Assembly (NCBI GenBank): GCA_033032865.1
Contig: JAWHQI010000262.1
Coordinates: 558,001-622,000 of the forward strand
Direction: 5' to 3'
DNA length: 64,000 nt
DNA from: Dactylorhiza incarnata
Taxonomy: Eukaryota > Streptophyta > Magnoliopsida > Asparagales > Orchidaceae
Translations under genes and position numbers: made by a program
The notes under the pieces: generated by a model
What the model was told of the DNA's origin: nothing
What the model saw: only the letters and a program-made list of their open reading frames with translations
The model's database searches: none
In this document: positions 43,541 through 53,790 of the stretch, piece after piece
Numbering within the stretch: position 1 is the first letter of the stretch
Layout: every line of letters starts with the position of its first letter

Positions 43541-44366
43541 CTAAGGCACCGTACCGTATGGCCCCGCGTGAGCTAGAAGAGTTGCGGACTCAGTTAGATG
43601 AGATATTGAAGTGTGGATTCATTAGACCAAGTTCTTCGCCCTAGGGTGCTCCAGTGTTGTTTGTGAAAAGAAGGATGGTTCTATGAGGTTGTGCATAGAT
43701 TATGGGGAGTTAAACAACGTGACCATCAAGAACAGGTATCCGTTGCCGAGGATAGATGATCTGTTTGATCAGTTGCGTAGTAGTTCGGTGTTTTTGAAGA
43801 TTGACCTTCGATCAGGCTACCATCAGTTGAGGATCCATGAGTCAGACGTCCCTCGAACTGCATTTCGTTCCCGTTATGGTCATTTTGAGTTTCTAGTTAT
43901 GTCTTTTGGTTTGACGAATGCACCCTCTACGTTTTTGGACTTGATGAACCAAGTGTTCAGAGATTTTCTGGATCATTTTGTAGTGGTATTCATCTATGAT
44001 GTGTTGCTATACTCCAGAAATGCTGAGGAGCATGCTACGCATTTGCGTTTAGTATTGTCTACTCTTAGAGAGCACAAGTCGTATGCAATGCTGAGTAAGT
44101 GCAAGTTCTGGCTTCCTCAGGTGTCCTTCCTGGGTCATGTAGTGAACAAGGACGGAATTACTGTAGACCCAACTAAGATTTCTGCGGTGTTAGATTGGAA
44201 GACGCCTTCAACGACTAAGGAGATAAGGAGTTTCTTAGGGTTGGCAGGGTACTACAGGAGATTTCTTCAAGGATTCTCGGTGCTGTCGACACCTTTAACT
44301 AAGCTTACCCAGAAGAATACCGCTTTTGTTTGGAGCGATGAGTGCGAAGAAGCCTTTCGGAATTAA
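43541..44366 (+). pseudogene. Reverse transcriptase of element F
   Basis: The frame 43683-44366 has [63 protein letters not shown] and, at the active site, [11 protein letters not shown]. Intact relatives have F-I-D-D, so the first catalytic Asp is replaced by Tyr and the enzyme is dead. The thumb and connection ([29 protein letters not shown], then [19 protein letters not shown]) are well preserved. A frameshift near 43675 separates it from the RT N-terminus ([15 protein letters not shown]). Confidence 0.88.
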
Positions 44367-44884
44367 AGAGGTGGTTGTGGAGTGCTCCTGTGTTGGCCTT
44401 GCCGATCGAAGGAATAGAGTATGATGTTTATGTGGACGCATCTCACATTGGTCTAGGATGTGTTTTGATGCAAGAAGGAAAAGTGATTGCTTATGGGTCT
44501 AGACTATTGAAAGTTCATGAAAAAAGTTACCCTACGCCTGACTTAGAATTTGCTGCAGTAATTTATGCCCTAAAGCTCTGGAGACATATGTTATATAGAG
44601 TGTCATGCAAGATTTTCACGGATCGTAAGAGCCTGAAGTACGTTTTCACCCAGAAGGAGTTGAATTTGCACCAGCGCAGGTGGTTGGAGTATGTTGCGGA
44701 TTATGAAGTTGATATCCTGTATCATCCGGGTAAGGCTAATGTGGTGGTCGATGCCCTGAGCAGAAAGACCGCGCATGTCTTCAATCTCTCTGTGCAGTCC
44801 TTAGTGGAGGAGTTTATGCTGATGGATATCTCAGTCGGTAGTAGTACCGCACCTTCGAGTCTTGAAGCTGAAGAGCCTTCTTGA
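44342..44884 (+). pseudogene. RNase H of element F
   Basis: The frame contains VYVDASHIGLGCVLMQEGKVIAYGSRLLKVHEKSYPTPDLEFAAVIYALKLWRHMLYR, then FTDRKSLKYVFTQKELNLHQRRWLEYVADYEVDILYHPGKANVVVDALSRK. The catalytic residues are present in VDAS, the Glu of LEFAAV, FTDRKSL and VDALSRK. It is in a different frame from RT (a shift near 44350) and ends with a stop at 44882 in the spacer before integrase. Confidence 0.87.
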
Positions 44885-44919
44885 ACGACCCTTACAAGAC
44901 TGCATCAGAAGGAAGATCA

Positions 44920-45928
44920 AGACTTGCAGCATCTTCAGAGTAGGACTGAGAAAGGGGAACTGCCAGACTTTTCAATCGATGATAAATATACCCTGATGTA
45001 TCGAGGTAGATATTGCATTCCCGCATCGGAAGATAATGGAGCGAAGATCTGTAGTGAAGTGCATGACTCAAGTGTTTCCTATCATCCTGGTTCCAAGAAA
45101 ATGTACAAAGACCTGAAGTAGATCGTTTGGTGGTCAGGTATGAAGAATGATATAGCCAGATATATTTCTAAATATTTTACCTGCCAGCGCGTTAAGGCAA
45201 ATCATAAGAGGCCTTGAGGTAAACTGAACCCTTTGGATATTCCAAGATGGAAGTGGGAGAGTATTTCAATGGTCTTCATTACTGGTTTACCGAGATCCCC
45301 TGGAGGACACGATTCGGTATGGGTCATAGTTGACAGATTGACAAAGTGTGCTCACTTGGTGCCTTTTAAGATCGGCTACTCTATGGAGAAAATAACATAA
45401 CTTTATTTGAATGAAGTCATTAGATTGCATAGTATGCCTGTGAGCATTGTATCGGATCGGGATTCCAGATATATGTCCCACTTCTGGAGGAGTTTGCAGG
45501 GAGCTTTGGGTACTGACCTTAGATACTCTACCACTTACCACCCACAGACCAATGGTCAGACGGAGAGAGTGAATCAAATTTTGGAAGATATGATCAGGTG
45601 CTATATTTTGGATCATGGAGGAGCGTGGGATAAGCGTCTTGGGTTGATGGAATTTGCCTACAATAATAGTTATCAGGAAAGCTTACAAATGGCCCCCTTT
45701 GAGGCTCTGTATGGGAGGCATTGTCGAACTCCCTTGTTTTGGGCCGAGGTTGGTGAGTGTTTGTTGTTAGGCCTAGAGTCTTTGGAAGAGATGAGCGTTG
45801 TCGTGACTCATATCCGCGAGAAGCTTCGTATTGCTCAGGAGCGGTATGAGAAGTATGCCAATCAGAGAAGGGTGGATCTAGAGTTTATCGTCGGAGACTT
45901 AGTGTTCTTGAAAGTTTGTCCGATGCCG
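44920..45928 (+). pseudogene. Integrase of element F, truncated
   Basis: The zinc-finger region is at 44924-45121 (EVHDSSVSYHPGSKKMYKDLK) and after a stop continues WWSGMKNDIARYISKYFTCQRVKANHKRP. The first catalytic Asp context (MDFITGLP) reads MVFITGLP, so Asp is replaced by Val. The second Asp (VSDRDSRY) and the Glu (NGQTERVNQ) remain in the frame 45407-45958, which continues ALYGRHCRTPLFWAEVG and QERYEKYANQRRVDLEFIVGDLVFLKV. The protein breaks off at PMPG near 45928, before the GPY/F module and chromodomain. Confidence 0.87.
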
Positions 45929-45940
45929 GGTGAAATATTA

Positions 45941-46010
45941 TATAGGTATATGATCTAATTCACCTAGAGGGGGGGGGGGGGGTGAATAGGTCTTTTGATA
46001 TTTACTTATT
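45941..46010. repeat. Junction with poly-G tract
   Basis: This is a short stretch between the broken integrase of F and the E2 LTR. It contains 14 G in a row (45969-45982) in the context CACCTAGAGG...GTGAATAGGTC. No coding sequence is seen. Confidence 0.6.
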
Positions 46011-47152
46011 TGATTTAGATGTTTAAAGTTATTCTAAGCAAGTAATCAAGCACACCCAAAAAACGCACAAGTGTTTATAGTGGTTCCCCAAGATAGTGTG
46101 TCTATGGGTAGTCCACTTTCCACCTTCACCCTTCTAACAGTGTGTTAGACAGGGCCAACTCCTCCATACTCAGCTCCAAGAGCTTACAACACAGATCCCT
46201 CAGGATCTCTCAGGTTTTCCCCAAACCCTACCTCAGGCACAGCAGCCCTACCTCAGAGGAAAACACCTCCTACAGCTTAGACCACCTTCAGGTCCTACCT
46301 CAAGCTGATTTCTCAGCTCTACAACTCAAGCTATTCAGTCCTACCTCAGATCTCATAGATCCTACGTCAGAGGACTCCTCCTCCTACAGCTCAGACCACC
46401 TCCTGGTCCTACAACCTCAGGCCAAATGGCCCTACAAACTCAGGAAAATAGCCTTATAGTAAAAGAGTATTTGAAGCTTACTACAACAGACAACAGAGAG
46501 AAGAAGTCTCATGTATTTCCTGCACAGCTTGTGCTTTCTTGTAGCTGGAGATGATGATGGAAGCTACAAACAGATCTTCCTCTTCAGTTGAAGTATGGAA
46601 GATCACCTTGCTCCTTCTTGTAGAGGAGCTTTCTTTATCTCTCAGATTCTTCTTTCTTGTTCAGTGAGCAGGAGGAGAAAGACGAGAACGGGGGCCATCA
46701 ATGGAATAGTGAATTTGTTTTAGCACTCGACCAGCAAACATCCAAAGTGCCCTAACTTCTTCTTTTATACATCCCTGATCTTCAACGGCTCTCAGCCGTC
46801 CTTCTGATAGATATGGGAGTGGTTGGTGAATCCCACAATACCTTTCTTCAGCTTACGCCAAAAGCAGAACCCGCCATGTCACGTTTGAACTGTCTCAGCG
46901 GTTGGGATGAGATGGCTTCTTCTTCTCAGCGGATTCTATCGATCTGCAAAGAAGATCCTGCGTTTGACGAACTGCAATCTGCATTCGACGAACTCGCCAT
47001 ACTGCGTTCGACAAACTCGCCAAACCTGCATGACAAACTCGACAAACTCGCCCAAGGCTGGTATTTGAACTAACCTGCATGATGGAATTTAATTACCCTT
47101 AGGAACCCAATTGATTTTGGGTCCTAGGTACTTGTTAGTCTGATAAGATAAC
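46011..47152 (-). repeat. E2: LTR related to element E, opposite orientation
   Basis: Read on the minus strand it matches element E's LTR in its 3' half: the AACACTTG...CACTATAAACAC segment, the repeated GTAGG..CTGAGG units (46200-46460) and TATAAAAG at 46762-46769. It is diverged. The part upstream of TATA differs: besides two CTCAGCGG motifs it has CGACGAACTCGCC-type repeats at 46965-47055 not seen in E. No internal coding sequence accompanies it, so it may be a solo LTR or a fragment. Its upstream edge is uncertain; element H starts at 47153. Confidence 0.65.
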
Positions 47153-47642
47153 TGTTGAAAATGTTGAAGTGAGAGTTTTGTGAAGTTGGCGGTCTGGGGG
47201 GAGACCACGCGGTTTGGTTTAACCGTACGGTGTTGCGGTCTCCTTTGGTGGTTTGACCTCTTTGGTCTAGCCGCGGGCTACTCGGCGTGATCGCCATTCT
47301 TCTGTCCAAGGGTGCCTAGGTGAGGCCGCGCGGTCTGGTTGTCTGACCGCGTGGCGGAGCAGGTTTCTACCTGGTAAGGGAGGCGCGCGGTCTGGTGCTT
47401 GTGACCGCGTGGTGTGGGCAGCCAGTCTGAAGGCTGTCCGGGTTCTTTGTGGTGCGCGCGGACTAAGATCGTCTTAGTCACGCGGTCTCCGGGTTGTGTT
47501 CGCATGGCTGGTCCTTCAGCGATCAGCTGACATTTGCGGTCACAGGTGTTTGATCAACTTGGCGGGTTGTGCCCTAGTCGGTCCGGTGTGTTCGCGGTCT
47601 CTAAAGGAGGTCGGGTGGCGAACACAGGTGGTGAGCGACATG
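47153..47642 (+). repeat. 5' LTR of element H, left part, with GCGCGGTCTGG motif cluster
   Basis: It starts TGTTGAAAATG and matches 58658-59142. It is rich in short inverted repeats built on CGCGGTC/GACCGCG, for example CGCGGTC at 47386-47392 pairing with GACCGCG at 47403-47409, and GACTAAGA-TCG-TCTTAGTC at 47461-47479. Element G interrupts it after GCGACATG. Confidence 0.88.
47638..47642. other. Target-site duplication of element G (left)
   Basis: ACATG is repeated at 53786-53790 on the other side of element G. The sequence on both sides belongs to the LTR of element H. Confidence 0.85.
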
Positions 47643-48344
47643 TGTCACAACCCGCATTTTCTCAATATTTAAAATATATCAGAGTGAGAGAAAATACGCG
47701 CCATGATGCCACGCCGTGCAGGGGACAACTGCAGACGCTCAGGCAAACTCCTAAATCTAATGCTCTTTTATGAAAACACATGCTAGTATGATAAAACAAG
47801 ATTTAAGTTTAAGTTGAGAACCATGTCCCGCGGTCCAGTGGATCAACTAGTCCACGAGTAAAAGTATATGCTGTCGCAGAGGAGAAATACTTGATTCAAT
47901 TCTTTTATGGTCCTATATGAGCCCGAAGACCTAACATACAGCTAATGTTATGCATGACTCTAGATTTATTATATGTAATAAAAAGTATTATAACGTTCAA
48001 AATATTGTGGCTTTCATTTAAAGATATGCGATGAATCTAAGTTAAATGCAGTCTTTTTATATTTAAAGTAACTAACATGCATCCTAATATAAAATCCTTC
48101 CCAGAGAGCAAGAGTAAGAGCTAACAGTAGATAACAGCAGTGAACACTAGCAAGTAGTCTAACATCCAAGACAAAACACTATGGGCGTCAACAAACAGAC
48201 ACAAACCCATAGGAGAAAATCTAGTCAGAAAAGACAAAACTACCTCACAGAAGGAGGTGAAACAAACGCTGCCACTACCTGCAGCACAGAAACCTCGAGC
48301 TCTACCAGACGAACCTGCTACTGCTCTGAACCTGCCACTACCTG
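47643..48344 (-). repeat. LTR end copy of element G (left)
   Basis: It matches 49987-50677 nearly base for base, from TGTCA.AACCC to GCTCTGAACCTG. The match ends exactly where the minus strand reads CAG|GTTCAGAGC, a possible splice acceptor. Confidence 0.85.
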
Positions 48345-49330
48345 CATGACAAACAAAAGCACAAACTTTCACCACAGGCTCACGTGAAACACCTCGTGAG
48401 AACCAGGGAAAGAAGCAGGCAAACACAGCCTAACAGCAGACACTCTGATGCACTCACTCTGGCATCAGAGAAACTATCTAGAAAACCATGCCCCCAACTA
48501 CGAGCTCTAAATTAGCACTCTGCCAATTGCAAATTTCTCCTAACGCTTCTGAGCCTACAGTAGCTCCTCATGGATAAGCGAAACAGCGACACTCAAATCC
48601 ACCAAAGCTTCCAAAATCTGCCTCAAATCGCTCACAGGCACCACATTCGGATACAAACCTTGCTACACTATTTTGTACTTCCAAGCATCAAACCATTTTC
48701 CTCAGATCACGATACATTTCTTTTTGAAATCAAAATGGTAGGCAACGCTAGAACTTCACGCTTTGCCACAAATCCTTGTCCGAATATTTTCAATAGCGGG
48801 AATACAATATTTACTTCTAAAATTCTACATGATCAATTTTTTTCTCAAAGAGTCCAGAAAATCTTTGCATTAGACTTAACCCCGAACGCAATTCCAATTT
48901 ATAAAAGGCTCGCCCAACACTAAGCTGGTCAACAGTAATATTGCATCCAACAGTTCCTAATGAAATTCTCTCTGCCAGCTACTACACTAAAACACTAATG
49001 ATGAGTGTAGGGTAATTCTTCCTATAAAATTTCAAATTCCATGAACCATTCGCAAGCACAATCCCTGTCTACGTTAGAACAGAACACCAAAACCATGATC
49101 AAAATTCACGACAAGGTCTTCTAAATCCAACACTTCCAAATCAACCTAAGCGATAAAAACCATTTAGAAGGGAATAAAGCACTAAGGGGATCAACTAAAC
49201 GATCGAAAATCTAACGATGATCGGCCACGAAACTGAATCGGGAAGAACGCTCTGAAGTCATCTTCTGCGATTACGAACGGACATCTCATCTATACCTAGC
49301 TTACTACCTCAACTAGGAAACTAGAATCAT
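48345..49330 (-). other. Unidentified sequence in element G
   Basis: It does not match the corresponding part of G's right LTR or F's LTR. On the minus strand it is a moderately AT-rich sequence with no long frame and no gag or pol motif. It ends (minus direction) in TTTGTTTGTCATGCAG|GTAGTGG, close to a splice-acceptor consensus. It could be leader/internal sequence, a divergent LTR part or captured foreign sequence. Confidence 0.5.
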
Positions 49331-49968
49331 CTAACTCAAATAGATCAGAAATGTATAGACACTTGCACATGCTGTTACCTTGGTCTGGGATTTCATAAAT
49401 GACGTTATGCTCTAATACTTGGGATGATGCTCTGTCATCCCTTTTGAATCTTGTGCCTATGATATGAATGCATGTTTTCTTTATTCTCTTTTGAAATCAT
49501 ATGTGTACATATGTCATCTGGTATGTCTTTAACTTGGCACGCGTGCTTATGCGATGATATGAATGTATGCAGTGCTATTCATTCTAGAAAGAGGCCTTAA
49601 TGCATGTTATGAGCGGCGTAAACATGTAATGTTATGCATCCCATACTACATAACATTACATGTAACGAAAAAAGAAAACATGCTAATGGGCATCCATGTA
49701 ATGGTGGTTATGCATCCCATACTACATAACCATCACATGTTGCCACCAATGGTGGATCCATATACAAACACATATTATGCATCCCATACTACATAATATG
49801 CCCCGTATACTTCTTATCATGCTATGAGTGTTGTGTCCATGCTTCAGTCAAGACATATTGATGACATATCGGTGTGTGTATACAATGAAATGGTCTTATG
49901 AGGTTCTACTTAGGATAGCGGTTGTTTGGCTCACACGCCAAAACCACCCAACTACCTTTTTCACAGAA
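49331..49968 (-). other. Leader of element G
   Basis: The minus strand matches the leader of element F (about 40975-41600) in order: the ACACACCGAT(A/G)TGTCAT segment, the three hairpins, the segment before gag and the GAAATCCCAGA.CAAGG block. The region ends where F's gag would start, and no gag follows here. Confidence 0.75.
49622..49800 (-). ncRNA. Three leader hairpins with identical loop (element G)
   Basis: On the minus strand three loops TAGTATGGGATG (plus positions 49780-49791, 49713-49724, 49637-49648) are enclosed by stems CATATTATG/CATAATATG, TGGTTATG/CATAACCA (extended by CATGTGA with TTACATG) and ACATGTAATGTTATG/CATAACATTACATGT. The last is a perfect 15-bp stem. Order and loop spacing (67 and 76) equal those in element F. 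Relative to F, stems 2 and 3 each show an A-T to G-C change on both sides. Confidence 0.75.
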
Positions 49969-49986
49969 CCTCCCTCTGATACCAAC
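49969..49986 (-). other. Primer-binding site of element G
   Basis: The minus strand reads GTTGGTATCAGAGGGAGG directly after the LTR terminus, an exact TGGTATCAGAG tRNA-Met complement. Confidence 0.85.
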
Positions 49987-50965
49987 TGTCATAACCCAAA
50001 TTTTCTCAATATTTAAAATATATCAGAGTGAGAGAAAATACGCGCCGTGATGCCACGCCGTGCATGGGACAACTGCAGACGCTCAGGCAAACTCCTAAAT
50101 CTAATGCTCTTTTATGAAAACACATGCTAGTATGATAAAACAAGATTTAAGTTTAAGTTGAGAACCGTGTCCCTCGGTCCAGTGGATCAACTAGTCCACG
50201 AGTAAACGTATATGCGGTCGCAGCGGAGAAATACTTGATTCAATTCTTTTATGGTCCTATATGAGCCCGAAGACCTAACATACAGCTAATGTTATGCATG
50301 ACTCTAGATTTATTATAAGTAATAAAAAGTATTATAACGTTCAAAATATGGTGGCTTTCAGTTAAAGATATGCGATAAATCTAAGTTAAATGCAGCCTTT
50401 TTATATTTAAAGTAACTAACATGCATCCTAACATAAATCCTTCCCGGAGAGCAAGAGTAAGAGCTAATAGTAGGTAACAGCAGTGAACACTAGCAAGTAG
50501 TCTAACATCCAAGACAAAACACTATGGGCGTCAACAAACAGACACAAACCCATAGGAGCACATCTAGTCAGAAAAGACAAAATTACCTCACAGAAGGAGG
50601 TGAAACAAACGCTGCCACTACCTACAGCACAGAAACCTCGAGCTCTACCAGACGAACCTGCTACTGCTCTGAACCTGAGGCATTCAAAAGAAGAACACCT
50701 CAGAAAAAAGTTGCAAGTGGTGCAAGAGAGCAAAAAGTGCTAAACAAACCTCCAAGTAAACGGGAGGTATACCAACAGCCTGCAACAGATGTCAGTACTA
50801 GAGTGCAGAAACAGGGAAGAGAAACCAGCTAAATAGCTAAAATCAAGAGAGTTCACTAACAGAAGCAAAAGAAGTGCATAGCTATATATATATACATATA
50901 TTTACCAGATTTCAAATTCATATTCATATTCAAAATCATAAGAGACTGATCTGCTCATCCAAAAT

Positions 50966-51250
50966 AAGAGCACCGCACGGGGAGCAAAAACCACACCGCG
51001 TACGACCTCCCATTCAAAAGCTTAAGATAACACCGCACCGGGGGCAAAAACCACAACGCGTATGGCCTCCCAATCAAAGCTTAAAAGAACCCCGCACCGG
51101 GGGCAAAAACCACACCGCGTACGGCCTCCAACACAAAAGCTTAAAAGAACACCGCACCGGGGGAAAAAACCACACCGCGTACGACCTCCAACACATTTAG
51201 GTTACGGTTAGGAAGCATCATGCCGGGGGTAAAAACCACACCGCGCACAA
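50966..51250. repeat. 60-bp tandem repeat in element G LTR, about five copies
   Basis: Units begin CACCGCACCGGGGGCAAAAA and continue CCACACCGCGTACGGCCTCC, starting at about 50971, 51031, 51090, 51150 and, more diverged, 51219. They lie in the putative leader intron. The matching part of F's LTR (39840-39920) has related GCCTTGCGCGGTGG segments. Confidence 0.85.
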
Positions 51251-52419
51251 CCCTCAATATAGCATTTTATTATGACGGTTCTGAACTACGAAGTCGACGA
51301 AGAACTTAGGCCAAACTGAATATACGGTCGACGTAACTACACAGACCATACATGCACAAGTCCAAGACCCTAACAACACATATCTCCAAAATAAATGGGG
51401 AAAAACTAGCCATCTGACGGTGTTCCGATACCGAGATAATTGGGTTAAATCATTCCGCCTAACGAGGCGACGATCCAAATGACGTGACGACCAAGTTGAC
51501 ACGACAACTAGAAGCACATTGTTCAAAGCTCAACTCCTAGGCTAACATTCTACTTAAGCGAGTTGAAGATTTCAGCAAGACGACGCCATACAAGACTTGG
51601 CGTCGGAACACTACAAGAGAAAGACACAAGAAGGCAAAAGTCAAAAATACTCAAACGTTGAATATTCCTAAAAGGACATGGCCACTGCAAACGCTACCGA
51701 AATATAAGCAAACGATCGATAACCGGTACTGTCCTGACCGATAAGCATCCGACAAAGGCTTTAGATTATACAAAAGGCAAGGATCAGGACCAAACAGTCG
51801 ATGAAAGAAGTACAAATGGAGCTTTGCAATTAGAAATCTTACGCATGCAATTACCAGCGCACTAGTTGTGCAGGACCCTCATGCAGTCATCACGGAACAA
51901 AACATCTTCATGCAGGCAGTCGACCCCAAAGAAACTTACTTTGCACATTCAGTCGACATGACATTTGCCAATCAAACAATACAGTCAAATTTTAGGAATA
52001 GGTCATTCGGACGGCATGAAGCGTCAAATTATGCAGTTCATATGTAGAATGCAAGTAGCAAACATTTAAATCATTCAAAGGTGATCAAGCGACTTGATAA
52101 AGGGACTCGGACCAGTTTATGAAGCACACATCCATACGGTCGATGAAAGAGAATACAGTCGGCAAGGGACTATGCAAAGTAGATGCAGTCAATATGAAAT
52201 TTAAAACTACCAGGTGCAAAGATCCACAAAAATAGGCACTGCTACGACGGTATGATCCGCTAACCCTCGCAGTCCAAAATTTATCTTTCCTAATTTATCA
52301 TTAAGATTTCCAAAATTATTCAAAACCCGATAGGATTCACCAAAACCATACCAAGGGAACTCCTAAGTCCACCAGGACTGGACTCTAGGCAAACTAGCCC
52401 AACACTGGAAACGAGAGCT

Positions 52420-52760
52420 ACCGTCGGCGGTAGCTAGCTAGCGTCGGGCGGTATCATCTCGACGCATTTTTCCACTATTCGACGCATCACAACCTATCGA
52501 CGCAACTCCTTGTCGACGCAACCTCCACCACTCGACGCGAGCTATCGCCGGGCAGTAGCTAACTAGCTCCGGAGTTAGCTATCGACGTTTCCCTTCCACT
52601 ATTCGATGCATCACCTCCTATCGATGAAACTCCTTGTTGACGCAAGTCGACGCAAGTCCGGGTTCTCGACGCAATGGCTACCGCCGGCGGTAGCTATCTA
52701 CCACCGGGCGGTAACAACTCGATGCGACTACCTCCTTTCTCAACGCATTTCCCAACCCAC
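52420..52760. repeat. Cluster of TCGACGCA and GCTACCGCCGG motifs in element G LTR
   Basis: TCGACGCA or one-base variants recur about nine times, with GGCGGTAGC/ACCGCCGG units between them. GCTACCGCCGGCGGTAGC at 52677-52694 is a perfect 18-bp palindrome. On the minus strand the cluster lies about 550-900 bp downstream of the TATA box, the same relative place as the unrelated TTCTCGAGAA array in element F. Confidence 0.85.
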
Positions 52761-53308
52761 AGCAGAATCAAGTATTTCCAGGAAGGTTAAAACGCAGAAA
52801 TACTCATATAGTTAGGGGTAACCATTTATTTGAAAAAAACCATGGATTATCAACTCACAAACTAGGGAAAACCAAGATCGTAAAGGAGATTCTAAGAGAT
52901 TAACAAAGCAATAGGCAATCTATATCAGAAGCATAAGGGCATCAAACAAGGGAATCAAGAAAACACCACTTGCCTCTAATCCTCGAAAAAAAATGCCCCC
53001 TTCGCTCCAATCTTCAAGGACCGGACACAAGAACACCTAGGGAGTAATTCCTGAAACTTTTCAAGTCGAAACGGGGGATTAGGGCACAACCTAAACCTCC
53101 AAAAATCCACGAAATTTGACATACTTACCACGAGTGCAAAGCCCTTGGCGAGAGCTTTCTGAATCTACCTTCCGTTAGCGATTTCGACCACTGTAGCTCT
53201 CGGATTGATGATCGGAAGGTTCACGATAAGGGTTTCGCCGTCGCCCACATCTCTCGGTCAAAAACAGCGGAGGAAGAAGATGAATAGGGGCTTAGGGTTT
53301 TAAGAGGG

Positions 53309-53316
53309 TATTTATA
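53309..53316 (-). promoter_or_regulatory. TATA box of element G LTR
   Basis: The minus strand reads AATATAAATACCC and is followed by a CT-rich ATTCATCTTCTTCCTCC stretch as in element F. Confidence 0.65.
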
Positions 53317-53790
53317 TTATTTCATATCTATTATTATATTTCTATTTAGTAATGGATCTTATTAAAGCGAAAAGCGTGGTCATACCACCTCGGATTTCAA
53401 CAAAATTCGCACCGAAACTAAATGTCGGTGCTACGAATCTAACGACGAAGTCAAAACCAAATTCCGATGTTCCGTTCTCGAGATATAAATCTCCAAAGTT
53501 TACGCTAGACGTAAACCATACAAAACTTCAAACGCGCGCCGAGACTCCAAAAATGATCGGATTGCGATGAAACTTGACGGGGATTTCTAAAATTAAACAA
53601 CTTAATTTCCTATCGTAAAATTATCCAATTTCGGTAACTTTCAAAATTTTGTCGGCTTGACCAAACGGACACGCGAACGCATTAACAGCGATGCATCGTT
53701 AACTCTGTAATAGCGTAACGCCCTTACCTCATTATTACGACAATTAAAATAATTAAAATAATAGTCGAAAATCAGGGGCGTTACAACATG

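Larger units (their letters stand above)
38208..45930 (+). mobile_element. Element F: Tekay-like Ty3/gypsy chromovirus, 3' end missing
   Basis: It has a 2753-bp 5' LTR starting TGTAACGCCCC, a tRNA-Met primer site, a leader of about 680 bp, then gag, protease, RT, RNase H and integrase. Pol motifs (FDVILGMDWLS after the protease; HH..H..C integrase) are Tekay/Del-like. The integrase stops in mid-protein near 45928, where sequence linked to the E2 LTR begins. Catalytic substitutions in RT and integrase show that it is dead. Element G (47643-53785) is a relative in opposite orientation. Confidence 0.85.
47643..53785 (-). mobile_element. Element G: internally deleted relative of element F, inserted in LTR of H
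   Basis: Its termini are TGTCACAACCC (left) and GGGGCGTTACA (right), with a perfect ACATG target-site duplication. On the minus strand it has a 3.8-kb LTR beginning TGTAACGCCCC as in F, a tRNA-Met primer site and an F-like leader with the three hairpins. Then about 1 kb of unidentified sequence follows, and finally 0.7 kb matching only the downstream end of the LTR. No gag or pol remains. Clean ends show that it was inserted as a unit, so the deleted or chimeric form was itself mobile or was altered after insertion. Confidence 0.82.
49987..53785 (-). repeat. 5' LTR of element G (3.8 kb)
   Basis: On the minus strand it begins TGTAACGCCCCTGATTTTCG, the same start as F's LTR. It has a TATA box (53309-53316), a possible leader intron (donor 53128, acceptor 50675), a palindrome cluster and a 60-bp repeat block, and ends GGGTTATGACA. 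It is about 1 kb longer than F's LTR. Confidence 0.82.

Noticed and set aside
48181..50832. Similar plus-strand frames at 48181-48387 and 50524-50832
   Set aside because: They are the two copies of the same LTR segment of element G and run antisense to it. No protein features.
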